Source: Bostrychus sinensis
Lineage: Eukaryota; Chordata; Actinopteri; Gobiiformes; Eleotridae
Length of the DNA stretch: 64,000 bases
Direction of reading: 5' to 3'
Assembly: GCA_020698575.1 (NCBI GenBank)
Contig: CM036251.1
Span: 35,095,288 to 35,159,287 of the forward strand
In this document: positions 25,501-36,179 of the stretch, piece after piece
Layout of the letters: each line of letters opens with the position of its first letter
Numbering within the stretch: position 1 is the first letter of the stretch
Made by a program: the position numbers and the translations under genes
Notes under the pieces: model-generated
Told to the model about the DNA's origin: nothing
Seen by the model: the letters and a program-made list of their open reading frames with translations, nothing else
Databases searched by the model: none

Positions 25501-27460
25501 ATCACAGTCTAAATATATACCCCACGCGCACGGCAAGGGACGGGCACGCGCGTCCAAACGACACAGTGCAAGGGAAATTCATTTACACATATGCCCTGAC
25601 TGTCTGTCTGTCTGACTGGCTGGCTGGCTGGCACAATGTCTCGTAATGCGCCGAGTGAGGAAGCGAAGAATAGTGGCAGAAAAGCGCACTCCATTGAAGT
25701 TAGCTGAAGCCAGGCGGAGGGGGGGTGTGGTTAAATACTGTCTGTACTGTACAACATGGACGGGACGAGAGCAAAATATTCATGTAAAAGCATCTAGACA
25801 CCACAAGGGCATCGCCGTGTGGCATTCGGAGTGGCTAAAGCGCTGCGTTCACCGCGTATATTTCCAAGCACTCCATGCCTCCTGCTGCTGCTCGTACGTC
25901 TTTTCTTTCGACAACACTGTGCACGAGACGATGTCAAATCTGCAAGCAGAGTGTGGGAGAGAGAACCAGCGGAGGACACGTCCCCCCTCTTCTTCTTCTT
26001 CTCTCTCTCCCCCTAAAAACCCGGTGACCGATCGATAAAGTCGTGCGTAAACTTCTGACACTTTTGACGTTCGGAGCAAACGGCTGAATGTGCACAAGTC
26101 GAAGCTGCGCGTGCATTGGAAGTTGAATGGATGCATGAATCCTCCTCCCCGCTGACAGAGAGGGCTACATGTGTGACCGTCTCACTCCTACTCGGATGGG
26201 AGCTGTCAGTAAACACCGTGTGGCACACAACACAAGCACGAATCAAATGCGTAAAAAAAGACAGATTTAGTGAAAGACATGACTGCGCCAGGGTGGATTA
26301 GATTGGAATACTCTGTGTGTGTGTACTTGAAGCCGCGGGGGAAGCAGAAAGGGTTTCGTTTGAAGTTTTTTTTAGAAGAAAATGCTCTGGTTTTAGTCTG
26401 TAAATGTGAGAATCCCCGTCTCGCTTACCTCTGTTGGTGCTGGAGCAGGTCTGCCTTCGAACCGGGGCTGGATGGTCCGCTTTCCGCAGCGTTTCCAGGT
26501 TTACCGGGGTTTCCCTGAGAGGGGTAGCCGGCTCCGAAGCGCCGTTGCTCGGGTCGCTCGCAGGGTCTGGTGGGGACTCCATGTTGGAATTCTTTTCCCG
26601 CTTCAAGTCTTCCACCTAAAAATCGTTGAAAAGACTTTGAGCTAATTCTAGACAACGCGTGCGCTCCAAACACTGCCTCTCTTGCTATCTAATTTAAAGT
26701 AGAAGTAAGAAATGAGAAATGCGAGTGTGTCTGGAGGTGGGTGTGTATGTCTGATTGTCCACTGGCAGCGCTAGTGAGAGCCCCACTCAGCACAAGTGAA
26801 GAGGGAGAGGTTGTCAATAGTCGAAGAAAAGACAGAGGGCCTGAAAGTAATCCATGTTGATCGACTCTGAGCACTTTTGACTGTGCAGCGCGAACACTTT
26901 GTCATTATGCAACCTGGTTAAACAGTTCACTACCTCTGGATATTGTCTACTGACGTGTGTGTGGGGGGGGATTATATAACAGCACAGACTGGCTTTGGCT
27001 GTGATGTAAAACTACAGCTCACTGACCAAACGGTACAGATAAACGTCCTTATGACATGCTATTGCATCATGCGCCTAATTCAGAGGTTTTCTTATTCTTT
27101 ATGGAGTTTCATAAAAGTCATTACTAATGTATTACTATTATTGCCTGCTCTTATCGATTATGTAAACACATTTGCTCCAGACTACAGTGGGCACTCCTCT
27201 GAACACCATGCACAGCTCCTGTCGCTGTATCTCGGAGTAAACTACAGTACTACAGTATCTGCCCCGGTTGAGGCTGGAGGAGTGTGTGTCAGCGGCCCCT
27301 TGGCCCTGCCGGCACCCATCCGCTTGTTGCACGCTTTGTGCATGTGACGAGCTGCAGAGCCCCGCCCCCTCAGAGCGCGGCACGTGGACTTTGACATGGG
27401 CCGGCCCGCCTCCCAGCTCAGTGCAGAGTCACAGATCACTGCAGAGGAGACGGTAGACTA
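25500..27460 (-). promoter_or_regulatory. rora: CpG-rich promoter-proximal zone around rora exon 1
   Basis: CpG dinucleotides, scarce elsewhere in the window, are dense here, especially at 25,510-25,560, 25,620-26,110, 26,420-26,660 and 27,290-27,440. The zone surrounds the only supported coding exon, and the part above 26,620 is where the 5'UTR and start site of a minus-strand gene should be. No TATA box at a convincing distance could be fixed. This fits the CpG-island promoters usual for nuclear receptor genes. The exact start site cannot be seen from sequence. The zone ends at a young MITE inserted at 27,466. Confidence 0.6.
26429..26582 (-). CDS. rora: First coding exon of RAR-related orphan receptor alpha, isoform alpha-1 type (partial gene)
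   Basis: Encodes 51 residues plus the first base of a Gly codon, read from 26582 down to 26429. RORA is a nuclear receptor that binds RORE sites as a monomer and drives clock, cerebellar, lipid and immune genes. In the alpha-1 isoform this N-terminal segment modulates DNA-binding specificity. Seen: the start MESPPDPASDP, a block RETPVN (residues 23-28), then PAPVRRQTCSSTNR (38-51). These line up with the known alpha-1 blocks RETPLN and APVRRQSYSSTSR, in the same order and spacing. The exon ends CAACAGAG followed by GTAAGC (26428-26423), a strong donor in phase 1. Start choice: the ATG at 26582 has A at -3 and G at +4. The frame runs upstream only to a TAG at 26618-26616, and the more upstream in-frame candidate (26615) is GTG. 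The DNA-binding-domain exons were not found in this window. Which teleost paralogue (roraa or rorab) is undecided. Confidence 0.88.
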
Positions 27461-27465
27461 ACAGA

Positions 27466-27970
27466 CCGTGATGGAAGTACTCCAGTTGTTTACTTAAGTA
27501 AAAGTAAAGGAGCAAATATTTATTCGAGTAAGAGTAAAAGTATCAAATAAAAATGTCTTCATAAGTAAAAGTATAAAAGTACTCACTTTCAAATGTACTT
27601 GTGAGTAAAAAAGTAAAAGTATTTCACACAGATTCAAGAGCTAATGAATGTGTTCAATGTGAGGGATTTTGCAGAAAAACTTAAATGTAAACTAAAGGTT
27701 AACGGTGCAACAAAAGAGACTGAATCTGCTGGAAGTCTACTTTACTGCATCTTTTATACTTATGTACGGAGTCTACAATGACCACAAAGCAAAAACTAAT
27801 GACTTTAAATCAAACTCAAAATACTTTTTACTTCAAACCAATTTTAAAAAAAATAGCGGAGTAAAAAGTAAACATATCCCTTGTAAAATTTACTCAAGTA
27901 AAGTACAAATACATGAAAAGTACTTAAGTAAAGTAACCAAATATTTTTACTTTGTTACTTTCTACCACTG
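27466..27970. mobile_element. hAT-type MITE just upstream of the rora promoter zone
   Basis: Ends CCGTGATGGAAGTACT and TTACTTTCTACCACTG are a decayed inverted pair of the CAGTGGTGGAAAGTA family. Flanks CTAACAGA (27,458-27,465) and CTGACAGA (27,971-27,978) differ at one base. The body is dominated by AAGTAAAAGTA units, as in 11,977-12,440. Confidence 0.88.
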
Positions 27971-27979
27971 CTGACAGAC

Positions 27980-29735
27980 AACCACAGTCCTGCATGGTCT
28001 ATTTATGACACAAAACTTTATTCAAGCTTCAACTGAAACATAGAGAACACTGAGAAGAATGTATTTAACATGTAGTACTGTAGTCAGTACACAGTACAAG
28101 TACAAGGACGTGTCCTCTTACTCTGTAATATTATCTCCACGGTCACTGAGCATGGCTCTGTATCATGGCCAAATCTGAAAGAGCCCTGTTCACGTGAGCT
28201 GCAGCTGCATTTATAACCAGGGCCCAACTATACCCAGAGTTTTATAGGTTAAGAGATATTTCTCTGGCAAGTTTTAGTTGTGTTTTTAATAATTCATAGT
28301 TTTTATCCAGATTTTCTTCCAATAAGAAGATGGCTCTGTTTCCTTGCACCTACATGTATCTGCAGATGATAGAGTACTTCTTTCTGTCTTTGCATTATAT
28401 CCTTCATTTGTTTTCTTGTTACTGAAAACACTGAATTCAGAGTCTGTGACAGCCTTTACCCTGCATCTCCCTGGACAGGCATCACAGGTAGAGTAAAAAT
28501 GCATGATACTGTGGTATATGTCTGTTTATGTGAAATACAAATAAACAGCCTGAAGCTTTTCAACACTAATCTGGCTGAAGTATGGACAGTGAACGATATT
28601 GTTCATGAAATGGCAAAATATCTCAGTTTGAACACCAGATTATGTTCCATTGAGAATAAAATATAATTTAATGATGTAAACCATAGTTTTCATTGCATAG
28701 CAATTAATAGTGTATTCTCAGTGTATAGCTTCAGATGAAGAGTTCTCAGAGATAAGAAGTAAACAAAGTCAGGAACGTGACCTCCTGCTTTTGTCTGAGC
28801 ACCTGAGGTAAACAGAGACATATAACTAAACCTGAAAACATCAGCCCCAGGTGTTTGCCTCTCTGTGTGCACTCCTGTCCACTTCTCCAAACTGTGTGAG
28901 TTACATCATCCTCACCATGGACCCGTGCTATTTCCAGAGATTTGGCTTTAAAATAAAGTGAGCTGGGCTATAGCAGCAGAAATGTGAATCTGGTAAAGGA
29001 GTGGTAGAAAGGCATCAGTGAAGCACATACATTTAAATACCACTGTGTCAGTGTGAGAACATCAGCCTGACAGCTCTAACCCTCAGGCATCACTTCAATT
29101 CACAATTCACTGTGCACCTTAAGGACATAAATGTCCACTTCCAAAAACTATAAAAAACAGTTTTTTATGAATAGATCTCTTAAACAGCCTCAGTCCTGCT
29201 TGGAACAATCAAACAGTCAAACATATGGAGGATTTTAACTCTTTAAATGAAACCCAAACATCACAAGGATCATGTTTATTTCATGTAATTACAAAGATGT
29301 TAAAAATCACAACTGATAATCACATGGCCCCATTATATTCTGTAGGGAAAACACCAGAATTCCATGCATCAGCCTACAATGGTACAAAGGCAGAATCTGA
29401 TACAGAATACAGAAATATCTAATTTCACTGCTTTTCTTCAAAATAAAATGCTGATATTGCAGAATGCACAATTTTATACTGTGATGGCAGATTGACCAAA
29501 GACAATTTGGATTATCTTCAAACTTTTCTTCAAACTTTTTTTTTTAAATTATTATTATTATTTATACATTTATGTCCTTAAGGTCTAATACTAATACTTT
29601 GAACTTTGTTTTTCGTGAAGGTGAATGAACATTATCGTCTTCTGTTAAATGTTCTTTTGTATATTTAGCTGAATAGTCTCAGACTTCAAAAAGGTTCTCC
29701 CAAAGTAAAGGGCTTGGTCCCGTGTTTGGTGCAGT
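27980..29735. other. 5'-flanking stretch of rora, no gene seen
   Basis: AT-rich, no recognised element, no splice-bounded frame. Contains only small chance frames. Confidence 0.4.
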
Positions 29736-29738
29736 TGG

Positions 29739-29739
<1 letters not shown>

Positions 29740-29793
<54 letters not shown>
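29740..29793 (+). repeat. Poly-C run directly joined to a poly-A run
   Basis: About 21 C followed immediately by about 33 A. Lengths in such homopolymers are unreliable in assemblies. Confidence 0.95.
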
Positions 29794-29801
<8 letters not shown>

Positions 29802-30389
29802 CAGCTACAACATGTTCCGGTCCTAAACCCAGATAAATGAAGACAAAGTGTAAAAACCTGCCAAATTACTCATGACAATGGTTCACTGGGGTAAAAAGGG
29901 AGCAGCCAGAAGGGACTTTCTTTGTCTCGTTGACTTTTAACAACAGATGTTAAATGTGTTATAGATTAATATAATAATATAGTATATGTCCAGTGTTTTG
30001 ACAAGCAGCATAAACTGAGCAGAGCATGCATTTTAACTTTCAATAATCTCCTAATAGCCCTGACAAACATGCATAGGCATCAAGGTATTCTCCAAAGTCA
30101 ACTGTGAGGTTCCATGAGCTGTTTGTGCAGGGTTTTCTCAGCCTCGGTGAAGCGTGGCTCCTAACTCTCACAGCCCTCTCTGCTGTCAGTACATTTACCT
30201 GAAACCAGCAGGAGCATGGGGCAGTGGATTAAAGTCAGGTTTTATGGTCAAAGTGGTTAATGGATTCTTTCAAATGGTTGGAGTTTAAAAAGCTGAGAAA
30301 TTCGTTTTTTACGTTTTTTTGTGACTTTGTGATTTCTACAATATTCAAAAATAAGTAGTAGTAGTAATAAACAGTGTTCCGTTATCCTC

Positions 30390-31775
30390 ATTTGACGTGG
30401 CATTTGGCTGCATTAAGTCTGCTTTTAACACAGTAGTCCCTAATTTTCTACTTAAGAAACTGACAGATGGATGTAAATGCTTTTTTGACAGGAAGACAAC
30501 AGCAGGTTAAAATCAACTCTCTGTCTGACATACTGTCTGGAAGCATTGGTGCACCACAAGGTTAGGGTTAGTTCGCCTGTCCTTTCCACACTGTACACAA
30601 ACAATTGCAGGAGCACACATCCCAACAACTACATTCTTAAATTTTCAGATGACACACTTATTTTCAGCCAACTTACAAAGAATACAGACGTTAACATCTA
30701 TAAATCAGAAATACAACACATGGTGGAATGGTGTGAAGAGCACAATTTTGATTTAAATGTAACAAAAAACAAAGAAATTATCTTTAATCCAACAGCTGTT
30801 GGTGACAATGGTGTGGTCTCAGTTAAGGGTCTGGGAGTAGAGGCTATAACATATAAGTACCTGGGAATAGTGACTTCCTGTTCCAGTGGGCTACACACGT
30901 GGAATACCTCTGTGCAAAACTCAGCCAGCACTTGCACTTTTTGAGAAGGGTAAGAATCCATACGGGTTGATAAAAATGTTATTCAGTATGGTATTACTAC
31001 CTGGTTTGGTAAACTGACTGTTAACCAAAATCACAAATCCTAAACTTGACAAAGAGAGCGGGGAAGGTAATTGGCTTACCTCTCCCCTGTTCTCTTCAGG
31101 AGATGTTTGAGGAGACAGCTGTGAAACAGGGTCAGACCCCGCTCACATTCTTCATAAACATTCTCTAATCCCTATGTAGATCTCCCTGCTAAAGCGTAGG
31201 AAACTGCTTTGACTTGGCCTATTAAACTATATATTTAAAATGTAAATATCTATTTGTAATATGACTGCGTGCAATACTGTTTATTTAAGAACTGTGCAAT
31301 ATATTGTGTATTGTGTAGGGCTGTAGTTGAAATTGAAGTAGACCGAAGGTATGCCCAGCACAGCAATTAATCGACCAAAGGATGTCTACACAAACAAGTA
31401 ACTTTACATTAATTAGAAAATAAAACATTTACAAAAGATGGATGTAAAATATATTGCAATTAAAAGTCATCTACACTTTCTTAAATAAAATGAAAAATAA
31501 AGTACCAAAAACATTATAGTTGACTAAGACTTCACTGACTGATTAATCAGCTAAGTAAGCGGAGGCTGTCAGCCCTAGTATTGTGTATACTGTGTCTGGG
31601 ATGTACCCATCAAGAATGCTGCCACTGAAGGGTTAAGCTGCTGAATGTATGGGTCTACTGTGTACTTGTGTAAATTGTGCTTTTATTTTCCGTCACCTGC
31701 TCCTGGAATGTCCAAGACTATTTTTTCCTTAAGGAGACAATAAAGGATTATCTTATTTTATCTTATTAGAGCTAG
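30390..31775 (+). pseudogene. LINE reverse-transcriptase remnant with 3' tail, split by a MITE
   Basis: Non-LTR retrotransposon ORF2 remnant. Upstream frames give SAFNTV (normally DFSSAFNT). Then an open frame from 30,546 encodes TLYTNNCRSTHPNNYI, the catalytic KFSDDT (residues 32-37 of that frame), WCEEHN and YKYLGI (103-108). The GxPQG motif survives as IGAPQG, with a frameshift just after it. After 30,944 the frame is lost. The 3'UTR resumes after the MITE at 31,316-31,577 and ends ACAATAAAGGATTATCTTAT followed by TTTATCTTATT, a polyadenylation-like tail. The 5' part with the endonuclease is missing, so this is a truncated dead copy. The clade is not certain (Jockey/I or CR1 group). It differs from the LINE at 39-44 kb. 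Confidence 0.82.
31316..31577. mobile_element. hAT-type MITE inserted in the LINE remnant
   Basis: Begins TAGGGCTGTAGTTGA and ends GGCTGTCAGCCCTA. GTATTGTG flanks it exactly on both sides (31,308-31,315 and 31,578-31,585). The interior block ACACAAACAAGTAACTTTAC is shared with the copy at 35,074-35,720. Confidence 0.93.
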
Positions 31776-31779
31776 TGCG

Positions 31780-33235
31780 CTAACCTGTCTGAACTATTGA
31801 CCTTCAGACTTCATGACCTGTGCATATTCTGCCTGTTGCATGTTCAAAACTGGATAATCCTGAACCTGAGGCAGATATTATAGAAGTGCATAACAAAGAA
31901 CACATTAGGGGATTACAGAATTGCCATTAGAGTCAAGAAGAAACTCTGAAACAGCACACTGACCTGTATCTAAAGCAGCGGATGTACGGAGAAGTTTGAT
32001 GCGGCCGCTTGGATTTTTGAGCCGATATGAATTATGTTGCTGTCACATTGTGGAGGCGAGAAAGATGCGTCGGATGTGAAGTGCGTAGAGAAAGCACGGC
32101 CGGCCGTGTTAAAAGTGATTGATGAGGCTGACACTGGCTCAGGGGTGCAATCGCGCTCTATTTTTCTCCCTCATTATGTAAGGCTATATTTCAAATCAGG
32201 AGCGCGGCGGAGGAAGACACAGGAGAGCGCAGACAGGACACCCTTCAAATCAAAAGTTTATCGGTCCAAGCGCCAAGGAGACGGATGAGCCGCCCGTATC
32301 TCGTCTCAGAGAGAGAGAGAGGGAAAATGTTTGTGAGAGGATAAGGTGATCTTTAGACCAAACACGACAGTGAGTCTGATCAGTGTGACACCGACGCACT
32401 GTCGACATAGAGTTAGACTAGTGCTTTACAAAAACATTTATTTAAACATAAAGACATAAGGCTTCTTGTAGGACTGATTGTTATATCTCCCGTTCAGCTG
32501 TTTATAAATCCACTGTTTAATTTATTGATTTAATACTATTTCAAAAGGACATGTAGCCTGCAAAAAGCCCCAGGAACACTACTTCAAGCTGCTGTCACAG
32601 AGCCCCAAAGACACAATTATTATTATTTAAATTTTCATGAAAAAGTGGGTAAAATGTCAAGGCAAGTCACAATTGTGACTAAAAACCGTCTCCATGCACA
32701 TGACACTATCCTGTATATAAAACAGCTGATGTAAGAAGTCAGATAAAAACATAGTGACCTCCATAAAATCATTTTGTTTTACATGTTCAGATTTTTAATA
32801 TTCTAACCATTTTTGATCTAAATGTCACAGAATAAATCCGTTGTGACTGTCTGTATCTAGGATGTAGTTCTGTGGATGTGGAGGAAACGGGACTAACTAC
32901 AAATCAGGCATTTTGCCTGGGGGCGGGTCTAACGTCCTACATCACATATTTGGTTGGTGACTGTTAAAATCCACTTATCTTGGATAAACAAGTAACAAAC
33001 GATAAATAAAGAGTTTATTTAGTAACACAACACAACTAATATTTTACTACCACATACTTGTATTAATAACATAAAATAAATTATTCCTAACCTTTACCAG
33101 TTTGACAAACTCATATTTATCATCAAAATTAGCATAAATGCTACATGAGTCGCGAACATGTACCAAGGTTTTCCAGCTAAACAGGCAAAATGCCTGTTTT
33201 TTTTTGTTTTTGTTTTTTTTTGTTTTTTGTATGCC
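31780..33235. other. Flanking stretch, mostly unique
   Basis: No gene. The part 31,970-32,300 is richer in CpG (GCGGCCGC, GGCCGGCCG, GGAGCGCGGCGG) and non-repetitive, so it could be a distal regulatory block. The 84-codon frame there has no recognised domain. Confidence 0.35.
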
Positions 33236-33237
33236 AC

Positions 33238-33390
33238 TGGAAGACACATTGGCAGAGTGGTTAGTGCTCCTGCCTCCCAGTGCAGAGGTTGTGAAGTGAA
33301 GTCTGTGCTGGTCCTTCCCATGTTACTGTGTTGTCTTTGGGTAATCCAGCTTCCTAACTGTCCAAAGGCTGTCCTTCTTTTGTAAACCTT
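33238..33390 (+). mobile_element. SINE head fragment
   Basis: TTGGCAGAGTGGTTAGTGCTC then CCTCCCAGTGCAGAGGTTGTG matches the tRNA-like head of the SINE at 35,234. It continues with CTTCCCATGTTACTGTG and the CAGCTTCCTAACTGTCCAAAG body, then truncates. Confidence 0.7.
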
Positions 33391-33739
33391 TTACACCAGA
33401 TATCACCTTATGATTCAATATTTATCAATAATGCATTAATATATAATATGATAAAACTGTAGTTATACTCTTTATTAAATGGGTTAAAGGCAAATGATAA
33501 AGCCACAGTATCAGTGGTAACAATGACCCCCTAGTGGTTGAAGGAGGCAGTTTTTTCACTTAATTCAGTCAAATGCAAATATTGGGTTACGAGACTACAC
33601 ATAGAATCTCATGTTTAGTTCATATAATAAAATCTCTCATTCTGTATGACTTCTGTGAACAACTTTTTGAGCATGTGGACTTAGAGCTGGCTTTGTTGCA
33701 CTACAAATCGGACATCAGACTCTGAGCCCATCCAAACAC

Positions 33740-33920
33740 GCAGTTCCTCACATTCTCAAGCAGAAGCACAGTTTAATGAAAGAGACATATTAATGGCCTC
33801 TTACTTATTCATGCCTCTGAGTGAAGAGCACAGCCACATTCCAAATGCTTGACAGAATAAAGAGCCAACATGGGGCATGATTGTATTTGTGATTTCAGAC
33901 TGACACTTGAAGGTATGGAG
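33740..33920. promoter_or_regulatory. Unique block, candidate conserved non-coding element
   Basis: Repeat-free; contains GAAAGAGACATATTAATGGCC, TTACTTATTCATGCC and AATAAAGAGCCAACATGGGG. It resembles conserved enhancer sequence in texture. Untested. Confidence 0.25.
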
Positions 33921-34224
33921 GAGAGGGGCTGGGTGACAGGACTCTGACACTTCAAAGTCTGACATGATGTGATGTATGGCAACAAACCTGAGCATAGGCC
34001 ACCACCTCTTCTATAGTTTCACTCTGCACCCTCCCTAGCCGGGGGGTGCAGAGAGCATTATCCCATATCATTATTTTAGTAACATCACACTGGCTGCATA
34101 TAAAGCCAACAATACTGCAGGACAACAAGGAACATGCACTTCTATGGAATACAGAGGTGAAAGCACCCAACAGCACCACCTAGCAGCAGCCTGATTACAG
34201 ATGTGTGTGGCTTTATTCAGATTC

Positions 34225-34295
34225 ATTCAGTTCAGTTTTATTTTTCACAGCTCAATCTCCCCAGGGCAGTTTACAAGTGCTTTAAAGAAATAATA
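34225..34295 (-). mobile_element. LINE 3' tail remnant
   Basis: On the minus strand it ends AAAAATAAAACTGAACTGAA after a TTTAAAGCACTTGTAAACTG block, the typical 3' terminus of the CR1/L2/Rex1 group. Confidence 0.5.
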
Positions 34296-34409
34296 ATTTA
34301 TATTAACCCATACCAGCACCAAACGCATTCATGTCAAAGTGAGTTCATAAACAACAACAATAATAATAATTTAATGAGCTGCTTTTTTCATTTGCATTTT
34401 ATTTTTTTA

Positions 34410-34800
34410 GGAGCTGCTGGAACATGAGCCATGGGCTGAGAGCTGCTGGGACTAGAACTGAGGGACGAGAGCTGCTGGGACTAGAACTGAGGGACGAGAG
34501 CTGCTGGGACTAGAACTGAGGGACGAGAGCTGCTGGGACTAGAACTGAGGGACGAGAGCTGCTGGGACTAGAACTGAGGGACGAGAGCTGCTGGGACTAG
34601 AACTAGGGGACGAGAGCTGCTGGGACTAGAAGTGAGGGACGAGAGCTGCTGGGACTAGAACTGAGGGACGAGAGCTGCTGGGACTGGAGCTGAGGGCCGA
34701 GAGCTGCTAGGACTAGAGCTGAGGTCCTGAGAGCTGCTGTGACTAGAATTGAGGGCCGAGAGCTGGTGGGACTAGAGCTGAGAGCCAAGAGCTGTTCCAG
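34410..34800 (+). repeat. 29-bp minisatellite, about 12 units
   Basis: Units of 29 bases reading GCTGCTGGGACTAGAACT plus GAGGGACGAGA repeat from 34,442. The first half is nearly perfect and the last four units are diverged (GGAGCTGAGGGCC, GAGGTCCTGA). Open frames across it are by-products of the repeat. Confidence 0.95.
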
Positions 34801-35073
34801 TCCCGTCCCTGACTGAAGACTGTATGTTTGATTTGTGTTCCCATCACTAAGATCGCTGTAGAAAGAGCAAGGTCAAGGCCTTGTGCAATTAGCTCCATAA
34901 TTACAATCCACTTCCAAGGTTTATCAGGATCCTGTGTGGCCCAAACTGGTCCCACCGGAAGTGATCGGCCCTGAAAGAGAAGGAGGAGTTCTGATATTTA
35001 GAAAGAAGGAAATGGACATTCAGAACAGAAGACAAAGAATGACATCCCACATGTTTTTAGTCCATTTCAGGGC

Positions 35074-35720
35074 TGTAGTCGACCAAAGAAAAAATTAGCT
35101 GACCAAAGGTTTGCCCAATACAGCGACCGAAATCGACCAAAGGATATGTGAGGAACTTACCAGGGTCTTACACAAACAAGTGACTTTACATTAGTTAGTT
35201 GATAAAATATTTAGAAAAAATTGTAGTAAAATAGTGGTGTGCACAGTGGCAGAGCGGTTAGCGTTCTCGCCTCCCAGCAAGGAGGTTGTGGGTTCTGACC
35301 AACACACCATCACACGAAGTCTCTGGGTGGAGTCTGCCTCCCCGTGTTACCGTGGGTTCTCTCCGGGTTCTCCAGCTTCCTCCCACCGTCCAAAGACATG
35401 CATGTGTTAGGTGAATTGGTGACTCTACCTTGACCCTAGTGAATGGTTGTCTGTCTGTGTTTGTCTCTGTGTCAGCCCTGTGACAAGCTGGCCCCTGTCC
35501 AGGGTGTACCCCGCCTATGGCCCAAAGTTACTGGGATAGGCTCCAGTCACCCGCGACCCCTAACGGGAATAAGCGTTAGAAAATGAATGAATGAGTGAAT
35601 GCAGTAAAATATAGTTATCTAAAATCATCCATGTCATCTAAAATAGAAGTTATCGAGTAATTAGAAATTACACAGGCTTTATTGTTGCACAGAGTACATC
35701 CAACTAATCAACCAATAACA
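35074..35720. mobile_element. hAT-type MITE copy split by a SINE
   Basis: Begins AGGGCTGTAGTCGACC and carries ACACAAACAAGTGACTTTAC, as in 31,316-31,577. Its interior is interrupted by the SINE at 35,234-35,600, then resumes GCAGTAAAATATAGTTATC. The right terminus is decayed. Confidence 0.7.
35234..35600 (+). mobile_element. Near full-length tRNA-headed SINE with target duplication
   Basis: The head GTGGCAGAGCGGTTAGCG and GGTTGTGGGTTCTGACC resemble Pol III A and B boxes. The body contains TCCTCCCACCGTCCAAAGAC and GTCCAGGGTGTACCCCGCC, and the 3' part GGGATAGGCTCCAGTCACC ends in GAATGAATGA repeats, as in L2-mobilised SINEs. Flanks GTAGTAAAATA (35,223-35,233) and GCAGTAAAATA (35,601-35,611) form the duplication. 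Reference copy for six other fragments in this window. Confidence 0.88.
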
Positions 35721-35726
35721 AACAAT

Positions 35727-35960
35727 ACCAAAGGACTTCTAATGACCCAAAACTACTGAGGCTTTTACAAGTCTTCTGGACCAATAGAATTTAGTTTCAG
35801 GTCTAAAACTCCTCCTTCTTGGGAGCAAACTCAGGTCTCACCGGTTTAATAATCAGTACCGACAAAGTCACTTCGATGAAGGCGAAATGTCTTCAACTTT
35901 AAAACCAAATCCAGTTGACTTCTTTTTCAAACCTTTTGTTGTGATTCTATTTTATTTTGC
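35727..35960 (+). repeat. Unclassified repeat with a CGATGAAGGCGAAATGTC motif
   Basis: The stretch TCACTTCGATGAAGGCGAAA followed by TCTTCAACTTTAAAACC and CCAGTTGACTTC resembles a sequence widespread in fish genomes that I cannot assign to a family. No second copy was seen in this window. Confidence 0.35.
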
Positions 35961-36179
35961 ATGTTTTGCACCAAATGACCAAAGCAAATTCCCAGTAATA
36001 TGAAACCTTTTCACTTACAATGGTAATAAACAGAAATTGGATTCTGATGTTAAAAGCAAAAAAAAAAAAAAAAAAGTACATGTTAACCCTCATCCTACCA
36101 ACCTGTTTTACAGACATAGATTACTGAGTGGGGTCACCTTGTACCTCATAGATAAAAATATGTAAAAAAACAACAACAA

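Larger units (their letters stand above)
1..26428 (-). other. rora: First intron of rora (partial, continues beyond the window)
   Basis: Inferred from the splice donor at 26428 and the lack of any following exon. I looked for minus-strand sequence encoding the zinc-finger module of the ROR DNA-binding domain and found none. RORA is known for a very long first intron in vertebrates. The intron holds DNA transposons, LINE and SINE fragments, minisatellites and unique stretches listed separately. Confidence 0.75.

Noticed and set aside
1..26428. Further rora exons (zinc-finger DNA-binding domain)
   Set aside because: No minus-strand sequence coding for the conserved CEGCKGFFRRS-type segment was seen. 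They probably lie beyond position 1.
34603..34955. Ser/Leu-rich minus-strand frames
   Set aside because: Translation of the 29-bp minisatellite.
35234..35310. Possible tRNA gene from A/B-box-like sequence
   Set aside because: It is the head of a SINE. No cloverleaf with acceptor stem pairing, and the same head recurs at 33,238, 54,375 and 61,885.
35864..35890. Hammerhead-ribozyme-like core CGATGAAGGCGAAA
   Set aside because: The CUGAUGA core is not intact and there are too few bases between the two core halves to form stem II.
36083..36160. piggyBac-like terminus TTAACCCTCATCC with GGGGTCACC
   Set aside because: The matching opposite terminus with TTAA was not found, so the class is left open.
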